Shown here: positions 1 through 8,659 of the stretch, piece by piece
How positions within the stretch are numbered: the first letter of the stretch is position 1
Layout: each line of letters begins with the position of its first letter
Source of the DNA: UBA6164 sp964527325
GTDB lineage: Bacteria; Patescibacteriota; Gracilibacteria; BD1-5; UBA6164
Assembly: GCA_964527325.1 (NCBI GenBank)
Contig: CAZGNU010000018.1
Location: 1-26,930 of the forward strand
Direction: 5' to 3'
Length of the DNA stretch: 26,930 nucleotides
Program-made: the position numbers and the translations under genes
Notes under the pieces: model-generated
What the model was told of the DNA's origin: nothing
Database searches by the model: none
Seen by the model: the letters and a program-made list of their open reading frames with translations, nothing else

Positions 1-519
1 TGTTATATTTCTTTTTGAAAAAAGTTAAAAGTTGCACTTGGGGTTTGAATTCAGGATGTAGATGATTTTTATATAGTACATAAAGATAAAAACTTTTTAA
101 CTGCACTTGTATCTAAAATAAATAATCATTTACAAAATGATTTAGACTTAACTCTTCATCCTAAAAAAATATATATTCAACATTATACAAAATGAGTTTT
201 ATTTTTGTGAGTATTTATAAAACCTCATAGAACTTATATTAGAAAGAGAACAATAGGATTTTTTTATGAAAAAATACAAGAATTGAATAATAGATTAAAA
301 GATAACAATAACAAGATAAATAAAGAGTTACAGCTTGATTTTCTATCGACTATAAATTCATATTTAGGTATGATAAAGAATCATAAATCATATAAAATCA
401 GAAAAAAAATACTTTTAAATAATGTATCTGCTTATTTTTGGAATTATTTTTATATTTCAAATAATTATACTTTAATAAAAAGAAAAAATGGCAATTTATG
501 AAAACCTACCAGTTTATAA
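1..519 (+). CDS. Diversity-generating retroelement reverse transcriptase, C-terminal part (5' truncated by window)
   Basis: The protein copies an RNA template repeat into mutagenised cDNA that replaces a variable repeat in a target gene. Read with UGA as Gly, the frame is open from base 1 to TAA at 517-519. It shows the catalytic V-D-D-F motif (bases 58-69), then LHPKKIYIQHYTKG, FLGVFIKPHRTYIRKRT and, near the end, INSYLGMIKNHKSYKIRKK. This motif order is typical of the thumb and C-terminus of diversity-generating retroelement reverse transcriptases; that assignment rests on family knowledge. The gene overlaps avd by 32 bases, which supports the assignment. Upstream of V-D-D the frame reads QD instead of the expected RY, so the first 60 bases may hold indels (see findings). 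The fingers and palm N-terminus lie outside the window. No template repeat was recognised here. Confidence 0.86.
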
Positions 520-823
520 AACAAGTTATGATTTGTTAATTTTAACTTTTAAAATTATAAAAGAATTTACAAAAGAATATAAATATAGTTTATGAGATAC
601 TATAAAAAGGGAAATTATAAACCTTATATTAAATATTTATAAAGCTAACAATAAAACGAATAAGTCTAGAAATATTACTACAGCAAGAGAAAAAATAGAA
701 CTTTTGAGATTATACTTTAGATTAAGTAGAGATTTGAAAATTATTAGTATAAATAAATATATTGAAGTTAATGTTTTAGTTGAAAGTGTTTCAAAACAGT
801 TGACCGCTTGGGCAAAATCATAA
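488..823 (+). CDS. avd: Avd accessory variability determinant of a diversity-generating retroelement
   Basis: Avd is a small basic four-helix-bundle protein of about 110-130 residues. It forms a pentamer that binds the reverse transcriptase and template RNA and is needed for mutagenic retrohoming. The 111-residue product opens MAIYENLPVYKTSYDLL, continues with KEFTKEYKYSLGDTIKREI and ends VESVSKQLTAWAKS, which closely matches the family pattern (YENLPVYK..YDLL, EYKY.LG..IK.E, VSKQL.GW..S). The ATG at 488 lies inside the end of the reverse transcriptase gene in another frame, so translation is probably coupled. One UGA codes the conserved Gly in the YSLGDTIK segment. The usual order in described systems puts avd before the reverse transcriptase; here it follows. 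Confidence 0.9.
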
Positions 824-1034
824 TCAAAGTTATTACCTCTAAATTCCATAATTTCTCTGAAAGTTTTATCTTAGATTTTAAGTTTATTAAGAAAAAAGCA
901 CTAAGCGTCAACCAAAAATGTTATAAAAAAACAAAATAGGAATTTCTAAGCTTTTTTTATTTATATAAAATATTTGTCTAAACTAATAATATATGTTATT
1001 ATATTATATATATTAATAATTAACTTTTACAAAA
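824..1034. other. Intergenic region between avd and the isomerase-like gene
   Basis: There is no ORF of note. The region was checked for a DGR template repeat (an adenine-rich Asn-codon stretch in the direction of the reverse transcriptase) and none was recognised. A possible weak terminator pairs AAAAAAGC near 891-898 with GCTTTTTT near 949-956, with a long loop. The right part carries the promoter listed separately. Confidence 0.4.
974..1002 (+). promoter_or_regulatory. Sigma70-type promoter for the isomerase-like gene
   Basis: A -35 box TTGTCT (974-979) and a -10 box TATTAT (997-1002) are separated by 17 bases. Transcription would begin near 1009, giving a leader of about 25 bases before the GTG at 1035. 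This supports the GTG start. Confidence 0.5.
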
Positions 1035-1805
1035 GTGATTTTACTTTCAACTTCCTCTTTAAATTGATATGGTTTACATAGGATATTTAAATTTGCACAT
1101 AAGGCATGATTCGATTGATTAGATCTTTCTTTAAGTAAGATAAATTATGATTCGTGGGATGAGGATTACTTAAAAGAATTGAGTGATAGTTTTAATATGC
1201 CTGTACTATCATTAACAGCACCAACTAAATGAATGAATCAAAAAAAAGTTGATAAGTTGGTGAAAATAGCTTGAACTTTATGATCTCAAGTAATAACTTT
1301 TTCTCCTCCACATTTTAGTGATAAAAATGTTACTTGGTTTACAAAATATTTATTAAAAATAAAAAGGGATACTCATATAAGCATTGCTATTCAAAATGTT
1401 GCTCCTAAATTTTTATTTTTTATAATACCAGAATATAAAAATGCAACATTATATGAAATTAAAAAAATAACTTGAGATACAGCTTTAGATCTTTCTAGTA
1501 TTGATAATTCTTCATGAATGGATATATTAAAGGCACAGAAAATGCTTTGAAGCTCTATAAAAAATATATTTTTAAGTGATAAACATGGTGCTAAAACGGG
1601 TATTTTACCAGCTGGTGCATGAGGAGGTATATCATATCTTCCACTTGAAAGTTTTTTCATGAAATTAAAAACATCTTGATATAATTGATTTGTATCATTA
1701 AGAGTTAAACCTAGAGAGCTTTGAGTTTGAACAGAAGAGAAAGTTATACAAAACTTAGAATATGCAATTTCATATTACAAGAAACATTTCTTAAATTTTA
1801 AATAA
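1035..1805 (+). CDS. Xylose isomerase-like TIM-barrel protein (sugar phosphate isomerase/epimerase family)
   Basis: The 256-residue product has the look of the AP-endonuclease-2/xylose-isomerase-like TIM barrel superfamily. It opens with MILLSTSSLNGYG, then HRIFKFAHKAGFDGLDLSL (the usual start, in which a sugar isomerase scans from beta-1 to a GxDGxDL strand). Later come LSLTAPTKG, ITFSPPHF, an ALDLSS segment and IFLSDKHG, the place where the family has a D-x-H metal site. The C-terminus GYNGFVSLRVKP resembles the last barrel strand. The start is GTG at 1035: the nearest in-frame stop upstream is at 1017 and the promoter leaves no room for an earlier start. The short length suggests a minimal barrel. 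The substrate cannot be predicted. It converges with the membrane protein gene at 1920 across a palindromic element. Confidence 0.65.
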
Positions 1806-1811
1806 AAAAAT

Positions 1812-1920
1812 AAAACCTCTCTCTTGAATTCTCTCCCCTTATCAGGGGAAAGAGGCTGCATTTTTAGTACATGTAGCCCTTTTCTCCTGATAAGGAGAGA
1901 AGATTCAGATGAGAGGTTTT
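1812..1920. repeat. Inverted pair of a dispersed palindromic element (copy A)
   Basis: Two roughly 48-base units face each other: 1812-1859 (AACCTCTCTCTTGAATTCTC then CCCCTTATCAGGGG) and 1873-1920, which read on the minus strand begins AACCTCTCATCTGAATC and then has CTCCTTATCAGGAG. Each unit holds its own small palindrome, and together they can form one very long hairpin. The element fills almost all of the gap between two convergent genes and probably acts as their shared terminator. It is GC-rich against the AT-rich surroundings and related to copies B, D and E inside genes. Confidence 0.8.
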
Positions 1921-2819
1921 TATTCATCTTCTAAGGTTTTTTTTCATTCAATATAAGCATAATACCATATTGAGGTTTTAAATACTTCTAAAACGGCTGT
2001 AAGGTATCATAATGCAAAGATAAAAATAATAAAAAGAAGTGATAATATTGTTATAGCAACAAATAGAAATATTTTTGATGTAATTAATCATATTGCTAAA
2101 ACCATAATAATGGGGAAACTTAAAAATATTATAAAATTAAATATAACTCTTAGATTTAATATAAACATTAAAATATATAACTTAGTTGTTCTTTTTAAAT
2201 TTAAAATTGCTATTTTTCATGAAATTCAAATTGATTTAAATACTCCTAAATTTTCAAGTACAATTACATATTTTGAGTATGAAAGCAATATATTAAAAAT
2301 AGTTCATAGGAAAAATAAAATTAAAAATATATAAGTAATTTTACTAATATATTGGGCTCATATAAATCTTATTGTAAATAGATAACCATTTAAAATACTA
2401 ATCAGTTTAAATTCAGAAAAAAGATTATTGTATTCAAATATTGGAGCAAATTTATATAATCATTGACCAAAAGTATCACCTAAACTAAGGTCTTTACCAT
2501 TTTCTTTTAAATGTATATATTTTATTAATCATCACTCAAAAATTGGAATCAATAAAAAATATACAATTAAAAAAATAATTCCTGTTATTAAAATCTCAAA
2601 AACATAATCTGAATGGAAAAATTTTAATATCACAATTAAAGCCTCTTCTTTTTTACCAAAAATTTCAACATATGTATATATAGATTGATAAACAAGAATT
2701 ATAGTCAAAAATATTATTGATAATAATCCAGGGATTATATAGAATTTTTTAATTTTAGAATCATTTTTTATTATATTCCACGCAGGAATAATAGCCTTTT
2801 CTCTTATTAATTTACCCAT
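1920..2819 (-). CDS. Polytopic membrane protein, unknown function
   Basis: The product has 299 residues. Hydrophobic segments lie near residues 27-48, 76-96, 148-172, 205-235 and 245-270, so there are about five or six membrane spans separated by short loops. The N-terminus MGKLIREKAIIPAWNIIKND is cytoplasmic and basic. The pattern resembles DUF-type six-helix membrane proteins (YciC/DUF975-like), but I see no diagnostic motif. Its ATG overlaps the last codons of the solute-binding protein gene upstream (ATGGGTAAATTAA), so the two are translationally coupled and probably work together, perhaps as a membrane partner. The last codon is at the edge of the palindromic element, whose outermost T is the final base of the stop codon. 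Confidence 0.7.
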
Positions 2820-5083
2820 ACAAATTTTTTAAATAAAAATCTAAAAAAACTAGAAAATCATTTATTTTCGAAATTAATTATTTTTTCTTCTTTTATGTAA
2901 ATGGAGTTGAAAATATATTTTCTCTCAGACTTATTAATCAACTTATTTTTTACTTGAATATTTTTTAAGTTTTTATCTATTAGTAGATTAATTTTTGGTG
3001 TATATAGAGTTTTTACTACTTGTTCATTTTTAAGTATTTCTAATATTTTTTCTCTAGTATCAGTTATTTTTTCAGGTGTTTTAATTCATGATTTTAATTC
3101 TTCTAACAATATATCTAAACCAGTTTTTTTAACATTACTAAAATTATAACCATTTTTGACTTGGCTAGAGTGAAAATAAGGAAAAATATTATAATCAAAA
3201 TATCATAAATTTAGTCATGTTAATAACATGTCATATTTTCATTTATCAGATAATATTTTTGATAGACCAGAAATTGTAAGAGGGAATAGTTCTACATTAA
3301 TTCATATTTCAACTAAAGAGTTTTTTATAAAATATGCCGTTTCTTCCAATTCTTTTTCAGATGAAATATAGTATAAATTGATACTAAAACTATCTAAATT
3401 TTCATTATAATAATATTTTTCATCAAGATTACTTAGTTTAGCTAATTCGTCTTTATTAATTTCAATTTTTTCTACTTTTTTTGGAGTTTTTTCTTCTTCT
3501 TTTTTCTTGCTTAGGTATAAATTTTCTACGAATTCTGTAGTTTTATTATGTAAAGTAGTATTGTTTTTATAGTACAAAAAATTAATTTCTTCTTTTAAGG
3601 TTTTTTTTCAATTTTCTACAAAGTAAATTTTATAATTATTTTCTCATTGTTTTATAGAATTAAATGATTCTTTTAATCTGTAATAAAACTTTGAATTTCA
3701 TTCTTTAAAATTTCATAGTTTATAATCATTTATATAAACTTCTTCTACTCACTTTCCAGCATTTCACGTAAGCAATAGATCATCTTTTGTTATAAAATTG
3801 TATTTTTCTACAAATGTAGGATTAACAATGTATTTAGATTCTTCTTGGAAATCATCGATTGATAGATTTTCAGGAATTTTATCTGAATTTTCATCAGTTG
3901 TTAATAATTTTCATGTGCTTGATTCAGAATCAATATTATTGTTTATAATAGCTTCATTCGAATAAATTTTATTACTACTTGGTAAATATTTTTCAATTAT
4001 TTTTGATTTTTTTATATATCATAAATCAGCAATTATTTTTTCAAAGTTTTTATCACTAATTATTTTGTTAATATTTGTTTTAGTAAGAAATGGATTATTA
4101 ATAGTATTAAAATTATCTTCTCATAATATTTTAACAAGATTTTCAGTATTTATTTGATTTAAAATAAAATTACGTAGATCAAGGTTTTCAATATTATCTT
4201 TATTTATAAAAAGAGAAACATATTGAGGCATTGTATATTTATGACTTTCAAGTCTAGGTATACTATCACCTATAATATTATTATTATCATTAAATATATT
4301 TATTGATTCTTTATTTTGAAGTAAGCTATTTGTGTTAGGAAATAATTTAAGAATAAGTTTAGAAATATTAGAATTATCATTGAATTCATTTTTTTCAAGA
4401 AAAATTTTAGTTATTCATATTGTCATATCAGAAGAAATATTTCCAATTTTAAAAATTCAAGAATATATTTGTTCATGAGTAGGAAAATCTCAAAATATTG
4501 TCTCTGTTCAGATAGAATTAATTGTTTTGTCTGATAAAATAGGCTGGAAAAAAATATTTAGAAAGTTTATGTCTTTCTTTTTATTTTTAAAAATAATTGT
4601 ATTATCTTTTTGCTCAATTTCTGTCTCTTCTAGCAAAGATGAAGTAATTTTATTAACTCAGGTAGTTTGAAGTATTTTATATGTATTTACTACATCAGTA
4701 GCAGTAATTGGGTCTCAATTAGACCAGAAAATATTATCATTTAAATAACACTCAATATTTAAAAGATTACTTATATCGCAATTAGCTAAGTCTCAAACAA
4801 TTTTATTTCATTCTCAAGTCACATCTAAGTCATTTGTATCATATTTTAGTAGGGATCTATATAATAACCCAATAATATATTTATTGTTTCCATTTAGTTG
4901 TTTAAGCGGGTTTAAACTGGGAAAACTTCATATTAATCATTCAGATATTGTTCATCATTTTATAGGAACAAGTTCTGAATCATCGTATAAATATATATAT
5001 ATTAAATGAGTTAATGAAACCATTAAAAATAGAATACTTATTAAAAATAAGTATTTTTTTAATTTTATAATCTTATTGTTTAC
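2807..5083 (-). CDS. Solute-binding protein family 5 (OppA/DppA-like), membrane-anchored
   Basis: This 758-residue product begins with a basic stretch and one hydrophobic segment (residues about 12-32), then the fold-opening sequence of family-5 extracellular solute-binding proteins: GTISEGLIGSFPSLNPLKQ, then LLYRSLLKYD, and FWSNGDPITATDVVNTY, which matches the family pattern W.dG.PlTA.DV. Family members bind peptides, nickel or similar ligands for an ABC transporter. There is no lipobox cysteine after the hydrophobic segment, so it is probably anchored by an uncleaved signal. It is longer than the usual 500-550 residues, with inserted Asn/Asp/Lys-rich stretches including a KKKEEEKTPKKVEK segment near residues 527-540. 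No permease or ATPase genes lie beside it, so its transporter must be elsewhere or it does another job. Confidence 0.75.
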
Positions 5084-5165
5084 CATAAATATTTTAAAAT
5101 ATTTTAATTATAATAAACTGTATTGGAAAATTTAAATTATTTTTTAATTAAAAATCCAATATAGC
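5084..5165 (-). promoter_or_regulatory. Gap between secG and the solute-binding protein gene, with hairpin and possible promoter
   Basis: On the minus strand the region holds a hairpin with arms TATTGGA and TCCAATA and a long AT-rich loop, then a TATAAT box close to the solute-binding protein start. No strong -35 box is visible. It may attenuate or restart transcription within the operon. Confidence 0.3.
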
Positions 5166-5384
5166 TTAACCTAATAGAAATAATGCAATAGAGTTTAATA
5201 AGAATGAAGATCATAATATTATGGTAATATTATGAAGAACTTTTTCAGGTCATCTTTTTGTAACTGCTCACATTCATCAACTCATACTACTTAAATTTAA
5301 GCTTACATTTTTGTTTTGAATTAAAACAAAGAATATTAACAAAATTGCTATAATTATTTCAGCAAACTCTAATATATTTAACAT
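5166..5384 (-). CDS. secG: Preprotein translocase subunit SecG
   Basis: SecG is the small accessory subunit of the SecYEG export channel in the cytoplasmic membrane. The 72-residue product has the expected two-span layout. The first hydrophobic helix covers roughly residues 5-22, followed by LIQNKNVSLNLSS and the glycine-bearing loop MSGGMGAVTKRGPEKVLHN, which matches the family pattern GG..G....RG.EK.L....I. The second helix (TIILGSSFLLNSIALFLLG) runs to the end. Several loop glycines are UGA. It lies 5 bases after the YvlD-type gene. SecA, its partner in export, is encoded at 18383-21028 in this window. Confidence 0.85.
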
Positions 5385-5389
5385 GTATT

Positions 5390-5785
5390 TTATTTTTTAG
5401 AAAATAATAGTGAATAAAACATATTCAAAATTGTAAAAATTGCAACTGCAATTATAAAATTCATCCATCAGACAATAGAATATGTCATTCAAGCAACCAT
5501 TAATATATCATTTATTATATAATCAAATAGTAATAATATTACTCAATTAATTAAAAGAGATACTAATCATAAGAATACAAAAAATAAAGGTAAAGACAAT
5601 ATTTTTAGTATTGGTTTTATAAAAAAATTAATTAATCATAGTATTATACCTCAAAGTATATAGATTTGCATTCATCATTCTACGACTATACCTGCCTCTA
5701 TTCATTTAGCAGGATTTGCTGCAAGTAAGTATGTCATAGCATATAATATTAATGCATTAATTAATATAGAAAATAATATTTTCAT
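5390..5785 (-). CDS. YvlD / phage-holin-family 4-TM membrane protein
   Basis: The 131-residue hydrophobic protein has four predicted membrane helices. After the first span comes GIEAGIVVEGG, then LGGIILGLINFFIKPILKIL, LSLPLFFVFLGLVSLLINGV and a last helix in the C-terminal third. The G.i.glin...kPil..lslP..fltlG.f.l.iN pattern is that of the mycobacterial 4-TMS phage holin / YvlD family (PF04020). Despite the name, members are widespread chromosomal genes of unclear role, linked in some bacteria to envelope stress. It sits between an unknown membrane protein gene and secG, in the same orientation and nearly contiguous. Confidence 0.75.
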
Positions 5786-5795
5786 AAGTTTTTAT

Positions 5796-6257
5796 TTAAA
5801 GTTTTAAAAGTTTAATCATTTTTTCAGAAAATGTTAGTTCAATTTTTGGAGTTTCTTCAATATAATTAATTAAAATATTTTTTATATCACTTGCTTCTGT
5901 TTTGTTTATCTTTACATCAATATTTCTAAGTCATTTTTTATTAAGATTTAATCTTAACATTACTGGTTCGACTCATATATATACAAGTCACCAAGACTCT
6001 ATGCTTTCATAATCATAAAATGTTCATGCAATATTTATTCACAAATCTGTTATATATACTTTTACTAAATCTTCAGAGTTATTTTCAACAAAATAAACAA
6101 GTCATGCAATTAGTAGTACAATAAAACTCATTCAGTATTGAGCTGTAAAAAATCACCATATACTAATTCATATTACAAATGATAAAGCAATTATATACCA
6201 TAGAGATCACCTATTTTTTTTATCATCAAATTCCCAAGAATAAAGATTTTTAGACAT
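5796..6257 (-). CDS. Two-span membrane protein with soluble C-terminal domain, unknown
   Basis: The 153-residue product starts MSKNLYSWEFDDKKNRG, followed by two close hydrophobic segments (about residues 19-33 and 41-55) and a soluble part of about 95 residues. That part includes VKVYITDLGINIAG and ends in a helix-rich basic segment. The layout (a short cytoplasmic lead with a conserved W-E-F/Y motif, a hairpin of two spans, a small beta-rich domain) is common in Candidate Phyla Radiation secretion or pilus loci, but I do not recognise a named family. It lies 3 bases after the VirB2-like gene, so a role in the same apparatus is a guess from context. Confidence 0.65.
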
Positions 6258-6260
6258 ATA

Positions 6261-6665
6261 TTAAGACAAATTATCAAGTAAAAATTTTATAATAAGCCAG
6301 GCTAAGGAAGCCAACGCGAATCATCAAAGAGCCATAATAATCGTATTTTTTCATTTTGTTTTATCTTGTTCAAGAGAACCAAACAATATTTGATATGCTC
6401 AAATTATTATAAAAATAATAGCTACAGTTCAAGCTAGTCACATAAAAAAATTAATAGCTCACTTTAAAATTAAAGGAATGTCTTCTATGTGAATATCTCA
6501 TTCTCTAAGGGCTTTTGTCGTTTCTTCAGCTGCTCATGATCATGTTCATTTAAAATTTCACAATATTCAGCCATCGGCAAGTACTAAATTTATTTGCAGA
6601 ATATATAATACAAAAATATAAAAGATTTTTTTTATTACTCTAAGAGTACTTGTTTCCTTGTTCAT
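6261..6665 (-). CDS. VirB2/TrbC-like pilin-type small membrane protein
   Basis: The 134-residue protein has an N-terminal signal-like helix (residues about 11-30, ending LVLADGG), a short loop rich in Gly, Thr and Ala, and two further hydrophobic helices (about 68-92 and 106-130) joined by a basic turn. This is the layout of VirB2/TrbC major pilins of type IV secretion systems. No sequence motif is strong enough to be certain. Context supports it: the two genes just upstream encode a TraC/VirB4 N-terminal-like protein and a PrgI-like protein, both type IV secretion components. Many of the glycines are UGA. It begins one base after the upstream stop codon. Confidence 0.6.
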
Positions 6666-6666
6666 A

Positions 6667-7380
6667 TTAATTATTGGTTAAGTTGTATTCTGAAGGTTCT
6701 TTTCACATTTTTACGATACTATCTAGACTAGGATTATAATATTCTGTTAAAAAACTTACAAGTTCTTGTTTTTCTAAAACATCAGCTTTTAATCAAATAT
6801 TTTCAAGTCAAGTTTTAATAGAGTTTGATCTTGCTAATAGTCATTTTTTTAGTTTTGAAAAATTTCTAATTTGAGATTTTATATTTAATAGATTTTGTCA
6901 ACCATTTATGGATTGCCAAAAACTTTTAAATACTCACATTATATTATCATCCTTAACACTAGCATTATCAACCTGGTCAAATGGAAGAATAATATAAAAT
7001 TCTTTTTTCATTATTTGGGCAACTTCAATTAGTTTACGAAGATATTCTATATATTCATATGTTTGATTTTGCAGTAGAGAATTTTTTTGCTTTAATGCTT
7101 TATCATTTAAATTGTTAAGGTGTCCATCTATATCAAGTTTTTTTGAACGAACTAAAATCTGAATAGGGAAATCAAGAGAGTTTAAAAATCTTTGAAAACT
7201 AATTATTATAGAATCTTGTTCATCAGTATTTTTTAATAAAAAATTGATAGTACTACATCTCATAATCAATCTTGCGCTATCATCTTTCATAACAATAATA
7301 TTTTCTCTTATTTGAGAAAAAGGTAGGTACCTTTGAGTTGAACTATCTGGATGTTCTTTTTTTGTATTTTTTACAGCCAT
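6667..7380 (-). CDS. TraC/VirB4 N-terminal-domain-like protein (type IV secretion), no ATPase domain
   Basis: The 237-residue product carries the sequence typical of the N-terminus of conjugation ATPases: STQRYLPFSQIRENIIVMKD, IMRCSTINFLLKNTDEQDS and FQRFLNSLDFPIQILVRSKK. In VirB4/TraC proteins this domain precedes a P-loop ATPase of several hundred residues. Here the protein ends at TAA after a helical C-terminal part, and no Walker A motif is visible. Such split TraC-like proteins occur beside PrgI-like genes in Candidate Phyla Radiation genomes, with the ATPase encoded separately. The ATPase is not in this window. It lies 10 bases after the PrgI-like gene and 1 base before the VirB2-like gene. 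Confidence 0.7.
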
Positions 7381-7390
7381 TATTTTTTTG

Positions 7391-7807
7391 TTAAATTTTA
7401 TTTAATTTTTCATCAAGTTCTTTAATTTTATCAATTTTGTTACCAAAATCTATTTGTTCTTCTTGTTTTGATTCTTCATTAGTTAAAAATCATATATCAA
7501 TTGGTTGGAAACTGTCTACTCATTTAATCCATTTTCTTTCCCCAAAATTTACTTTTAATCTAATAAATGCAAGAATAAAGTGAACAAAGGTCATTCAAGA
7601 ATACTTAAAAACAGCAACTATAATAGCAAATAGAAAAATAGCAATTCATGGTATAGCTGCCATTTCTGCTCAAAGGCTAGGTGCTAGAGATGTAAATAAT
7701 GAATATCACAATCATAATCAAATCATTATTATAATTAATTGTCTCAGACTTAATCAAAAGATAATAGGATCTTCATTTTCTATTTGTACAGGTATTTTAT
7801 ATTGCAT
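7391..7807 (-). CDS. PrgI family membrane protein (type IV secretion)
   Basis: The product has 138 residues. It starts MQYKIPVQIENEDPIIFGLS and continues with LRQLIIIMIGLGLGYSLF, the signature opening of the PrgI family (PF12666): a short soluble lead with a KxPxxIE..d...gLtlrQ pattern, then two spans. The second span lies around residues 47-66. A soluble acidic C-terminus follows, with a WIKGVDSFQPIDIG segment and a Lys/Glu-rich tail. PrgI-type proteins are VirB3-like inner membrane parts of type IV secretion systems and are usually encoded beside VirB4/TraC, as here. Confidence 0.75.
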
Positions 7808-7855
7808 ATAAAAATATAAGTAATAATTTATACATTTTATTATATTCTTTTTACT

Positions 7856-8296
7856 CTATTTATCAAATACTTCTTTCCAAATTTTTTTCTCTAAATATTG
7901 CATATTTTTATATTCATTGTCTAATTCATGATCGTATCATAAAATATGAAGAGTAGAATGAATAATAAGTTTATAAAATTCCTTTTCTGTTCATAATTTA
8001 TAGGTTTTTCAATTTGAAATTATCTTTTTTTCAGAAAGAATAATTTCTCAAGCTATATTTTCATTTTTTAATTTAGAAAAATCATCAAAATAATGAAAAC
8101 TGAGAACATCAGTTGTTTTATCTACTTTTCTATATTTTTTGTTCAATTTTTGTATACTATCTTGGTCTAAAAACACTATATTTAGTATTCATTTTTGTGG
8201 TATTGTTACTATTTTATAAATAGCATTTTGTATAGAGTCAAGTACTTTTTCATTTACATCAAAACTCGGGGTGCTAGTCAGACTGTATTTAAACAT
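7856..8296 (-). CDS. ybeY: Endoribonuclease YbeY, rRNA maturation factor
   Basis: YbeY is a zinc-dependent endoribonuclease that takes part in 16S rRNA 3'-end maturation and ribosome quality control. The 146-residue product has the expected size and the diagnostic metal site HSTLHILGYDH, with His113, His117 and His123. The conserved Gly of GYDH is UGA, strong evidence for the recoding. Upstream it has YRKVDKTTDVLSF, matching the family motif yR..d.pTDVLSF, and a GEIILS segment matching GDI.is. It is the first gene of the minus-strand run that continues into the PrgI-like gene 48 bases away. Confidence 0.95.
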
Positions 8297-8343
8297 TTTT
8301 ATAATAAATTATTAAATTTTAAATCATAATTATAATAAATTAT

Positions 8344-8371
8344 TTTACAAAAAAAGCAATATTATTATAAT
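8344..8371 (+). promoter_or_regulatory. Strong sigma70-type promoter for the small RNA
   Basis: A -35 box TTTACA (8344-8349) and a perfect -10 box TATAAT (8366-8371) are 16 bases apart. Initiation is expected near 8378. Confidence 0.65.
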
Positions 8372-8377
8372 ATATAT

Positions 8378-8610
8378 GTCTGTTTTACAGGTGGCAGGTC
8401 AATCTCAATTTTCCTTACACTTAAAAACGCTTTGGACGGTTCTAGGAGTTTCTTTGCTGAGAATGTACTTTTTCAAATGAGTTACAGGCTGTTCATAAAA
8501 TTTCTTTTCATTAAGGAATACAAACACTTTGACTGACCTTAAAAATGGACCACATTTAAAAAATTCAAACTTAAGTTTATAATATTTATAAATTTAAGTT
8601 TGAATTTTTT
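8378..8610 (+). ncRNA. Putative structured small RNA, family not recognised
   Basis: This block has its own promoter upstream and a strong terminator at its end, and it is clearly more GC-rich than neighbouring intergenic DNA. It can fold into a rod: AGGTCA (about 8396) with TGACCT (about 8535), TTCCTTA with TAAGGAA, and GGACGG with CTGTTC through G-U pairs, separated by internal loops. The body is about 180 bases. The length and interrupted-rod shape resemble 6S RNA, but I see no sequence signature proving it. It lacks the RNase P core, tmRNA ends and the SRP GGAAG..GCAG loop. A 40-codon ORF starting at the ATG at 8376 exists but looks fortuitous. Confidence 0.5.
8561..8610 (+). terminator. 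Strong intrinsic terminator of the small RNA unit
   Basis: Perfect 14-base arms, AAATTCAAACTTAA (8561-8574) and TTAAGTTTGAATTT (8594-8607), are followed by a T run. The A run before the left arm means it could also stop transcription from the other side. Confidence 0.85.
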
Positions 8611-8626
8611 TTGCTATTGTTATAAT
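8599..8626 (+). promoter_or_regulatory. Promoter for ferredoxin, overlapping the terminator arm
   Basis: TTTGAA (8599-8604) lies within the right arm of the terminator and TATAAT (8621-8626) follows 16 bases later. It would give a leader of about 27 bases before the ATG at 8660. Confidence 0.45.
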
Positions 8627-8659
8627 AGATTTATATTTTAATTATTAATATATAAAATT

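Noticed and set aside
637..849. Minus-strand 70-codon ORF across the end of avd
   Set aside because: It is antisense to avd, whose protein matches its family closely. Its opening with Arg-Gly-Asn-Asn recalls a DGR variable region, but the strand and content do not support it.
1812..1920. Insertion sequence terminal inverted repeats
   Set aside because: The two units are adjacent with no transposase gene between them; a palindromic repeat pair fits better.
8376..8498. A 40-codon ORF starting at ATG 8376, possibly leaderless
   Set aside because: Its base composition is unlike coding DNA here, it has no family similarity that I recognise, and the region folds well as RNA.
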